13,216 bases of DNA, taken from Archaeoglobaceae archaeon (GTDB lineage: Archaea; Halobacteriota; Archaeoglobi; Archaeoglobales; Archaeoglobaceae). The position numbers and the translations under genes were made by a program. The notes beneath the pieces were generated by a model, which did no database searches, had not been told where the DNA came from, and saw only the letters and a program-made list of their open reading frames with translations. The stretch spans positions 1 through 13,216 of the forward strand of contig JANXDJ010000035.1 in NCBI GenBank assembly GCA_025059545.1, in the 5' to 3' direction. Below are positions 6,976-12,032 of the stretch, piece by piece; within the stretch, counting starts at the first letter, position 1, and every line of letters begins with the position of its first letter.

Positions 6976-7639
6976 GCCTTTTTATTGCCTCAAAATTGAA
7001 CTCATCTGGCACTATTACATAAAAACCCTTCTTCTCAAGAAACTCAGCGGTTGGTGTTCCAATTGCGATTAAAATTGTCTTTCGAAGCTTTTCAATTGCT
7101 TCTTCATCGCATTGCTCCAGAAAGCTCTCTGCGATCATTTTGCTCGAGAAAACGATTACATCGTAGAATCCCGCCTTCAGTTTCTCTATCTCCTTTTTCT
7201 GCTCTTCTCCTTTCAACTTGACAATTCTGTAAGCGTAGACTTCGCTATAATCCGCAAATTCGGCGATCTTTCGCAAAACCTCACTTCCCTGCTCGCTCCT
7301 AATTGCCACAACTCTCTTGCCTTTTAGAACTTCCTTAAATTCTTCAACTATTGCAGAAGACTCATACCTTTTGGGCACAAGAACTTCATAGCCAGCATTT
7401 TTAAGAATCTCCGCAGTCTTATTACCTATTGCGATAACCTTTTCGAGCTTTATTCCTCTTTTAACGATCTCTCTTGCGGAATTTTGGCTTGTAACAATTG
7501 CGAACTCGTGCGGAGGGACTTGAAATTCTTCATATTGCAATGAAACAAAAGAACATCCATACGCATCTATCCCGGCACTCCTGAATGCTCCCACTGTCTC
7601 GTTCAGAAGCTCAGGTGGGCGAAGAATCAAGACTCTCAT
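6938..7639 (-). CDS. hemD: Uroporphyrinogen-III synthase
   Basis: This 233-residue enzyme closes linear hydroxymethylbilane with inversion of ring D to give uroporphyrinogen III, the precursor of siroheme, heme, F430-type and cobamide cofactors. The family is weakly conserved, but the two-domain pattern is plain: MRVLILRPPE at the start, VTSQNSAREI at 49-58, AIGNKTAEILKNAGY at 70-84, RSEQGSEVL at 114-122, YAYRIV at 135-140, VFSSKMIAESF at 163-173 and AIGTPTAEFLEKKGF at 192-206. Length is normal. Its ATG lies 29 nt inside the upstream nitrilase-family gene, so translation is probably coupled; GAAGGA lies a few nt before the ATG. It is the last gene of the winged-helix > nitrilase > hemD operon. 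Confidence 0.9.
   Translation of the reverse strand: MRVLILRPPELLNETVGAFRSAGIDAYGCSFVSLQYEEFQVPPHEFAIVTSQNSAREIVKRGIKLEKVIAIGNKTAEILKNAGYEVLVPKRYESSAIVEEFKEVLKGKRVVAIRSEQGSEVLRKIAEFADYSEVYAYRIVKLKGEEQKKEIEKLKAGFYDVIVFSSKMIAESFLEQCDEEAIEKLRKTILIAIGTPTAEFLEKKGFYVIVPDEFNFEAIKRLIKALKDASSRC
6964..6983 (+). terminator. Intrinsic-type hairpin at the 3' end of the radical SAM gene
   Basis: GGCTT at 6965-6969 pairs with AAGCC at 6974-6978 around a 4-nt loop, followed by TTTTT at 6979-6983. A flanking G-T pair can extend the stem. The hairpin contains the TAA stop (6973-6975), and the whole element lies within the hemD coding region on the other strand. Confidence 0.55.
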
Positions 7640-8390
7640 AGTCCTTCAAAAATGGAAGCTTCTCTCTTGTCCTTTGCACATCAGCTAAATCGATGTCTGC
7701 CATAAGAACTTCTTGATAAGTCCCAGATTCAACGAGCACTTTTCCTTCCGGATCTACAAGCATCGAGTTCCCGCCGTAGTCCAGATCGCCTTCCACGCAG
7801 TTAACTCCGACGACGAAAAGCTGATTTTCTATTGCTCTCGCTTTTAGCAATGTCTTCCAATGTTCAATCCTCTGCTTTGGGAATTCAGCTGGCACAACGA
7901 TGATCTCCGCACCTTTCTTCATCAGCCTTTTCGCAAGCTCTGGAAATCTTATTTCATAGCAAATAATTATCCCAATTCTACCAACAGGAGTTTCAAAAAC
8001 TTCCAGCTTACTTCCGGATTTAAAGAACTCCTTTTCTCTCGTAAGTGGAAATAGAAAATTCTTTCTGTAAATTCCCAAGATCTCGCCACGGTTAATCAAA
8101 ACTGCGGAGTTGTATAATGCGTCGCTTTTTTCAGCCACTCCAGCAACGATCAAGATCTCCTGAGCTCTCGATAGTTTCAAAACCATTTCAAGCTCCTCTT
8201 CAAGCTCCTTAACAGAAGACAAGTTATTTTCGTAGAATCCAGTATTAAAAAGCTCTGGCAATACAACGAGATTTGCTCTCAATTGCAACGCCCTCTTTAT
8301 CAAACTTAGTCCTTTCATTAGATTCTCTTCTCTGTTTGGAGCTATCTTCTGCTGAGCTAAGGCTATGCGAAGCTTAGAGGAACTCAACAA
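7611..8390 (-). CDS. Carbon-nitrogen hydrolase (nitrilase superfamily amidase)
   Basis: This 259-residue cytosolic hydrolase has the complete Glu-Lys-Cys catalytic set of the nitrilase superfamily: Glu46 in LPELFNTG, Lys110 in GIYRKNFLFP and Cys144 in IIICYEIRFPE. A second conserved Glu comes at about 188 in LKARAIENQLFVVGVN, and the end contains RTREKLPFLKD. These features indicate hydrolysis of a small amide or omega-amide. The pattern is of the Nit2/YafV/predicted amidohydrolase type, but the substrate cannot be read from the sequence. The start is TTG at 8388-8390, supported by a strong Shine-Dalgarno GGAGGGG at 8395-8401; TTG 8385-8387 is also possible, and no ATG occurs before residue 25. 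It overlaps the winged-helix gene by 17 nt and hemD by 29 nt. Confidence 0.9.
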   Translation of the reverse strand: MLSSSKLRIALAQQKIAPNREENLMKGLSLIKRALQLRANLVVLPELFNTGFYENNLSSVKELEEELEMVLKLSRAQEILIVAGVAEKSDALYNSAVLINRGEILGIYRKNFLFPLTREKEFFKSGSKLEVFETPVGRIGIIICYEIRFPELAKRLMKKGAEIIVVPAEFPKQRIEHWKTLLKARAIENQLFVVGVNCVEGDLDYGGNSMLVDPEGKVLVESGTYQEVLMADIDLADVQRTREKLPFLKDYESLDSSPT

Positions 8391-8643
8391 CCATCCCCTC
8401 CTGAGTTACAACGAGCTTTCCATCAACTCTCTTAACACAAAAACCCTGGATCAAAACCTGAAGATGATAATCGAACTCAGATCTTGATAATTTAAGGATC
8501 TTTGCTATTTCATCCTCGCTTAAACCTTTCAAAATTAGCTTCAGAATTTCTTTCCTTATTGGATGATTCACCGCTCTATGATAGCGCTCATGATATTCTT
8601 TGCTTTTCTCGATGCTACCAGAATACTCTTCCCAGTTTGACAC
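8374..8643 (-). CDS. Winged-helix DNA-binding protein, ArsR-like
   Basis: This 89-residue protein contains a winged-helix fold. Residues 26-40 (NHPIRKEILKLILKG) match the first helix of ArsR-type regulators. Residues 42-63 (SEDEIAKILKLSRSEFDYHL) form the helix-turn-helix, and residues 68-82 (FCVKRVDGKLVVTQE) look like the beta wing. Apart from Cys69 no metal-binding cysteines or sensor domain are seen, so the signal is unknown. The start is GTG at 8641-8643, with a TATA-like element about 22-24 nt upstream, consistent with a leaderless mRNA. It is the first gene of the operon with the nitrilase-family amidase and hemD, and is divergent from sir2 across 107 bp. I infer that it may regulate its own operon, sir2 or both. 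Confidence 0.82.
   Translation of the reverse strand: MSNWEEYSGSIEKSKEYHERYHRAVNHPIRKEILKLILKGLSEDEIAKILKLSRSEFDYHLQVLIQGFCVKRVDGKLVVTQEGMVVEFL
8395..8401 (-). promoter_or_regulatory. Shine-Dalgarno of the nitrilase-family gene
   Basis: GGAGGGG on the minus strand lies inside the end of the winged-helix gene, 4-6 nt before TTG 8390. It is one of the strongest ribosome-binding sites in the window and supports an unusual TTG start. Confidence 0.6.
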
Positions 8644-8661
8644 TTTGCAAGTCTACAGAAG

Positions 8662-8670
8662 ATTATTAAG
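8662..8670 (-). promoter_or_regulatory. TATA-like element of the winged-helix operon
   Basis: CTTAATAAT on the minus strand is centred about 22-24 nt before the GTG at 8643, suggesting a leaderless transcript that starts at or next to the GTG. Confidence 0.45.
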
Positions 8671-8721
8671 CTTTTGTTACAAAATTTTATAGTGTCCAAA
8701 TTTTTTGAAACAGAGAGTAAA

Positions 8722-8735
8722 GTTTTTTAATTTAA
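8722..8735 (+). promoter_or_regulatory. TATA-like element of the sirtuin gene
   Basis: An AT-rich GTTTTTTAATTTAA element precedes the ATG at 8751 by about 22-25 nt, with AGTAA as a possible BRE before it. It is divergent from the winged-helix operon promoter, so a regulator bound in 8671-8721 could affect both. Confidence 0.45.
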
Positions 8736-8750
8736 AAAACAACAATTTCT

Positions 8751-9524
8751 ATGCCAGAAGACGTCAATGAAAAAATAAAACTCTCTGCAGAGATCTTGGC
8801 AAGATCCAAGAAAGCTGTTGTTTTCACTGGGGCGGGAATTTCAGCTGAGAGTGGAATTCCGACTTTTCGTGGTGAAGATGGGCTTTGGGAGAAATACGAT
8901 CCGGAAGAAGTTGCCTCGATTGAAGGATTCAGAAGAAATCCAAGAGCATTCTGGGAATTTTCAATGGAACTTATGAAAAACACTTCCGCAGAACCAAATC
9001 CAGCACACTACGCGATTGCTGAACTTGAGAGAATGGGAATAGTTAAAGCTGTGATAACGCAGAACATCGATATGCTCCACCAGAGAGCAGGAAGTAAAAA
9101 AGTTTACGAACTTCATGGAAGCATAGAGAAGCTTAAGTGTCTGGATTGCAGAAAAGAATACAGTTGGGAAGATTTTTCGGATCTCATTCAGGAAAGTGAT
9201 ATACCGAAGTGCAAAAACTGCGGAAGTCACTGTGTTAAGCCGAAAGTCATACTCTTCGGTGAACCTCTTCCCTCAACCGTGCTTTATCAGTCGATAGAAG
9301 AATCCAGAAGTGCGGATGCTTTCGTAGTAGTTGGTTCAAGCCTCGTCGTTTATCCAGCAGCTGAATTGCCCTACATCGCAAAGAGCAATGGAGCGAAGAT
9401 GATAATAATAAACGATGAGCCCACCGTAGCGGATCACATATTCGATGTCATCATTTATGGAAAAGCTGGGCAAATATTGCCGAAGATCGTTGAAGAGGTG
9501 AAAAGGATAAAAGGTTACTCTTAG
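8751..9524 (+). CDS. cobB: NAD-dependent protein deacylase, Sir2 family (Sir2-Af2-like)
   Basis: This 257-residue sirtuin removes acyl groups from lysines using NAD+, giving nicotinamide and O-acyl-ADP-ribose. The NAD-binding loop GAGISAESGIPTFRG is at 27-41, TQNIDMLHQRAG at 103-114 and the catalytic His122 in YELHGS. The zinc site is Cys130, Cys133, Cys154 and Cys157, and GSSLVVYPAAELP at 195-207 completes the Rossmann core. From memory it resembles Archaeoglobus fulgidus Sir2-Af2 along its whole length, which is a main reason for placing this window in the Archaeoglobales. Targets cannot be told from sequence; Alba deacetylation is established for a Sulfolobus sirtuin. It is a single gene, divergent from the winged-helix operon and convergent with argF. 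A T5 run at 9533-9537 follows the stop. Confidence 0.95.
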   Translation: MPEDVNEKIKLSAEILARSKKAVVFTGAGISAESGIPTFRGEDGLWEKYDPEEVASIEGFRRNPRAFWEFSMELMKNTSAEPNPAHYAIAELERMGIVKAVITQNIDMLHQRAGSKKVYELHGSIEKLKCLDCRKEYSWEDFSDLIQESDIPKCKNCGSHCVKPKVILFGEPLPSTVLYQSIEESRSADAFVVVGSSLVVYPAAELPYIAKSNGAKMIIINDEPTVADHIFDVIIYGKAGQILPKIVEEVKRIKGYS

Positions 9525-9554
9525 ATTCCTAATTTTTGCCCTAAATCAAGTATT

Positions 9555-10448
9555 TCAGTATCTCAAAAATTTCAAAAGTATCGCTTTTTGCATGTGCAAT
9601 CTGTTCTCTGCTTGTTCGTAGATCACCGAATTCCTGCTTTCTATGACTTCCTCGCTGATCTCTTCTCCTCTGTGCATTGGCATGCAATGCATCACAATTG
9701 GATCGTTTGCTAACATGACTAACTCTTCCGAGATCTCGTAGCCCCTGAAATCCCTTAGTCTTTTCTCTTTTTCAGCTTCCTGCCCCATTGAAACCCATAC
9801 ATCAGTGTAGAGAACATCTGCATTTCTCACTGCCTTTTTTGGATCTCTTTCAATTCTGATCTTTCCATTCATTTCCAAAACCTTTGAGAACAGAGAAGGC
9901 TCGTAGCCTTTTGGACAAGCGACAACGGTCTCAAGCCCTAAAATTGCAGAGAGCAGAATTAAAGAATTGCATACATTATTTCCATCCCCAAGCCACGTGA
10001 TCTTTGCATTCAAGCCTTTTTGTTCATATATTGTGAGAAGATCAGCAAGAACTTGGCAAGGGTGTTCAATATTACTTAAACCGTTTATAACAGGAATTGA
10101 TGAAAATTTGGCAAGCTCAACGATCGTTTCATGCTTTCGCGCCCTTATCATGATCCCATGCACGTATCTACTCATAACCCTCGCAGTATCCTTTATCGGC
10201 TCCCCTCTGCCTAACTGTAGGTCATTCCAGTTCAAGTAGAGAGCATTTCCGCCAAGCTCCAGCATTGCAACCTCAAAAGAGATCCTCGTTCTTGTTGAGG
10301 GCAATTCAAATAACATTGCGAGAGTTTTGTTCTTCAACTTCTCCTCAAAGATCCCTTTTTTTCTGTCCTCTTTTAGCTTCAATGCCATTTTTAGCATTTC
10401 AAGAATTTCGTCTCTGCTCAGATCTGCAATGGAGATCAGATGTCTCAT
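9555..10448 (-). CDS. argF: Ornithine carbamoyltransferase
   Basis: This 297-residue enzyme joins ornithine and carbamoyl phosphate to make citrulline in arginine biosynthesis. The carbamoyl-phosphate loop STRTR is at 51-55, HPCQ at 129-132 and DVWVSMGQ at 216-223. The ornithine-specific HCMPMHRG is at 254-261 and NRLHMQKA at 282-289. The HCMP and SMG motifs distinguish it from aspartate carbamoyltransferase. At 297 residues it is slightly shorter than the usual 305-315. The start MRHLISIADLS is supported by a TATA element 25 nt upstream; another ATG at 10450-10452 is out of frame. No other arginine genes are in the window. It converges with sir2 (30-bp gap) and diverges from marC. Confidence 0.96.
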   Translation of the reverse strand: MRHLISIADLSRDEILEMLKMALKLKEDRKKGIFEEKLKNKTLAMLFELPSTRTRISFEVAMLELGGNALYLNWNDLQLGRGEPIKDTARVMSRYVHGIMIRARKHETIVELAKFSSIPVINGLSNIEHPCQVLADLLTIYEQKGLNAKITWLGDGNNVCNSLILLSAILGLETVVACPKGYEPSLFSKVLEMNGKIRIERDPKKAVRNADVLYTDVWVSMGQEAEKEKRLRDFRGYEISEELVMLANDPIVMHCMPMHRGEEISEEVIESRNSVIYEQAENRLHMQKAILLKFLRY

Positions 10449-10468
10449 GCATAAAATAATTCGATTGG

Positions 10469-10477
10469 TAATTAAAC
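10469..10477 (-). promoter_or_regulatory. TATA box of argF
   Basis: GTTTAATTA on the minus strand is centred about 25 nt before the ATG at 10448. A leaderless argF mRNA is predicted. No obvious operator palindrome for arginine control was found in 10449-10586. Confidence 0.55.
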
Positions 10478-10573
10478 TTTCTGAAATCTTAAATCCCCGA
10501 TGAAACTCAGTAAATTAATAGATCGATACTTTTCATAGCACAAAAGAATTATACCGCCACTAAATGATAGGGC

Positions 10574-10580
10574 AGGGGAG
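10574..10580 (+). promoter_or_regulatory. Shine-Dalgarno of the MarC-family gene
   Basis: AGGGGAG lies 6 nt before the ATG at 10587. Unlike most genes here, this one has a ribosome-binding site and no TATA box at 25 nt, so its mRNA probably has a short leader. TATA-like sequences near 10514 (AATTAATAG) or 10549 (AATTATA) may drive it. Confidence 0.5.
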
Positions 10581-10586
10581 ATAAGC

Positions 10587-11192
10587 ATGGACAGCACGAT
10601 CATTCAGATAATTTCGATTACAGGGCAGATCTTTGCGGTCTTAAATCCTGTTGGAGTGATTCCAACTTTTCTCTCGCTAACAGAGGAGATGGATCCTATA
10701 AGAAGACACAAAATAGTTAGAAGATCGATGATAACAGTTTTCCTTCTCGCAATTATCCTTGCTATTGGTGGAAGCTTTATTCTCGAATTCTTCAAAGTAA
10801 GCGTTTTTAGCCTTCAAATTGGTGGTGGAATTTTACTGATGGTAATTGCTATAGACATGCTCAGTGGATTGCCGAGAACTAAAGCTGTGGAAAGTGGAGA
10901 AGAGATCGCTGTCGTGCCGATTGCTACACCGCTTCTCGTTGGTCCGGGAACTATGACCACCGTGATCGTGTTCTCAAAAACCGTGCCAATGAGCTCGCTG
11001 ATCATCAGCATTTTAATAGTTGTAATATTGGCTTACATACTGCTCAGATACTCTGAAGTTCTAATAAAAGTGCTTGGAATAAATGGTATTCGAGCAATAA
11101 GCAGATTCATGACGATAATAATTGCCGCATTCGCAGCTCAGCTTCTCTATGGTGGTTTCACTGGTTGGCTAACTTCTTGGGGTATTATTTAG
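10587..11192 (+). CDS. MarC family integral membrane protein (UPF0056)
   Basis: This 201-residue membrane protein has the six hydrophobic segments of the MarC family, at about 7-29, 47-66, 70-93, 110-130, 136-155 and 172-192. Conserved family motifs are NPVGVIPTFLSLT near residue 20, PLLVGPGTMTT near 115 and GINGIRAISRFMTIIIAAF late in the protein. Length is normal. The family was once linked to multiple antibiotic resistance, but that role is not supported for MarC itself, and transport activity in archaea is unproven. It is a single gene with its own Shine-Dalgarno. Downstream there is no further gene before the CRISPR locus, only 840 bp of AT-rich DNA. Confidence 0.9.
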   Translation: MDSTIIQIISITGQIFAVLNPVGVIPTFLSLTEEMDPIRRHKIVRRSMITVFLLAIILAIGGSFILEFFKVSVFSLQIGGGILLMVIAIDMLSGLPRTKAVESGEEIAVVPIATPLLVGPGTMTTVIVFSKTVPMSSLIISILIVVILAYILLRYSEVLIKVLGINGIRAISRFMTIIIAAFAAQLLYGGFTGWLTSWGII

Positions 11193-11229
11193 ATTGGACC
11201 GGTCAAAATTACCCACAGGAAAAAAAGTT

Positions 11230-11257
11230 AATCGAACACGACTTTGAAGTCTCGATT
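11230..11257. repeat. Composite inverted repeat downstream of marC
   Basis: AATCGA (11230-11235) pairs with TCGATT (11252-11257), and inside it GACTT (11240-11244) pairs with AAGTC (11247-11251), with ACAC unpaired on one side. It lies 38 bp after the marC stop and 18 bp before an orphan TATA box. It could be the 3' end structure of marC mRNA or a protein-binding site. Confidence 0.5.
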
Positions 11258-11274
11258 CCCAAGTAAGAGAGGAG

Positions 11275-11286
11275 TATATAAAAAAG
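11275..11286 (+). promoter_or_regulatory. Orphan TATA box
   Basis: TATATAAAAAAG preceded by purine-rich AGAGAGGAG is one of the best TATA boxes in the window, yet no reading frame follows it. Transcription would start near 11303. It could drive a small RNA that includes the hairpin at 11341-11360. Confidence 0.45.
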
Positions 11287-11340
11287 AAGGGGCAGAGAGA
11301 GCTAATCCTAAGCACATTAACAGCATATTCAACTAAGCTC

Positions 11341-11360
11341 GAAGATCTGAGCAGGTCTTC
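11341..11360 (+). ncRNA. Candidate hairpin of an unidentified small RNA
   Basis: GAAGATCT (11341-11348) pairs with AGGTCTTC (11353-11360) over 8 bp, including one G-U pair, around a GAGC loop. Flanking GCTC and GAGC could extend it with a bulge. It begins about 38 nt after the start predicted from the TATA box at 11275. No known RNA family is recognised, so this is speculative. Confidence 0.25.
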
Positions 11361-11900
11361 AGAAGCTGAGCCGCAAATTTAAAGCTGGAGAAATCGCTTA
11401 GATCTCACCAATTTAATTTAATGGAGCAATTTTATATCTTTGTCCCTAAAACTCAATTTTTGGACAATCTATAATGCATACGGAGCGGGATTTAAATGAT
11501 TGTGGTAAGTTAGCGGGCACAAAAATGCTGCAGTATACAATTTCCCTTTTCAGTAACATCTTTTCAAACCAAATCATGCTATACGCTCTCAATTAGCTAA
11601 GAACTGCGGAGGAGCTTTATAAAATTCGATTTTCAAATTATAATCGCATTTAAAAATTTAAGAAATTCGAAGCAACTTTTAAAAGCTTATCAAATAATTA
11701 AAACGCTTAGAAGCGATTAAAAAATGAAGTTAAAGAAAAATAAAAATCCGCATCCTTAAGATTCTAAGGAATTATACTAAATCTTCATCATATACACTCC
11801 AGAGTAATAAGCTCTCAAAAAGCCCTAAGATTTTTATAGAACAATTTCTTGGCTGGAATGATTTTTATTCGAAATTTTTTGTATTCGATAAGCATTGATA

Positions 11901-12032
11901 GAAAGCCATAATCTTATATGACCACTGCATCCCTTTTTAAACCCACCCTCAATTTTTAGGGATGCAGTTGGTGTTACTGAAAGAAGGGCGAAAAGCTTAT
12001 ATTTTTGCAGTTTAGAGAATTTTTAAGTAGGG
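11901..12032 (+). promoter_or_regulatory. CRISPR leader with array promoter
   Basis: The 3' end of the repeat (ATTGAAAG, the usual 5' handle of mature archaeal crRNA) is on the right. The array is therefore read left to right, and this flank is the leader. It is AT-rich and non-coding. A BRE/TATA pair, GCGAAAAG at 11988-11995 plus CTTATATTTTTG at 11996-12007, predicts transcription from about 12026, a few bases before the first repeat. The inner boundary is sure; the outer boundary is not. Confidence 0.75.
11924..11968. repeat. Perfect 11-bp inverted repeat in the CRISPR leader
   Basis: ACTGCATCCCT at 11924-11934 is the exact reverse complement of AGGGATGCAGT at 11958-11968, separated by 23 bp that contain a T5 run at each end. 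Its right arm ends 64 bp before the first CRISPR repeat. It may be a binding site for a leader-binding or adaptation factor, or an RNA stem if transcribed. Confidence 0.7.

Larger units (their letters stand above)
11193..11900. other. AT-rich intergenic region with hairpins, no convincing gene
   Basis: No frame here looks coding on either strand; the longest candidate is a 40-codon frame at 11474-11596, which I do not accept as a gene. The stretch holds several small inverted repeats: 11230-11257, 11341-11360, CGCTT/AAGCG at 11704-11715 and TCCTTA/TAAGGA at 11753-11770. It also has an orphan TATA box at 11275-11286. Much of 11600-11880 is low-complexity A/T. It may hold a small RNA gene, decayed sequence and the outer part of the CRISPR leader. 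Confidence 0.6.

Noticed and set aside
10482..10515. CTGA followed by GATGA between argF and marC, like the D'/C' core of a C/D small RNA
   Set aside because: The outer C and D boxes are missing and the internal spacing is too long.
11243..11262. Partial likeness of TCTCGATTCCC to the TCTCGAAACCC part of the CRISPR repeat
   Set aside because: Only about nine positions agree, with no further repeat match on either side; chance or the local inverted repeat explains it.
11474..11596. A 40-codon frame beginning MHTERDLNDCGKLAG that recalls the RDLNA region near the end of TnpB transposases
   Set aside because: No zinc-finger Cys pairs or TnpB-like sequence precede it, a stop lies close upstream in the same frame, and the resemblance is limited to a few residues.
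11770..11800. Minus-strand ATGATGA resembling the C box of a C/D small RNA
   Set aside because: No D or D' box (CTGA) and no second C box occur at suitable distances.
11193..12032. Searched for a tRNA or rRNA gene
   Set aside because: No cloverleaf, T-loop consensus or conserved rRNA stretch could be found.
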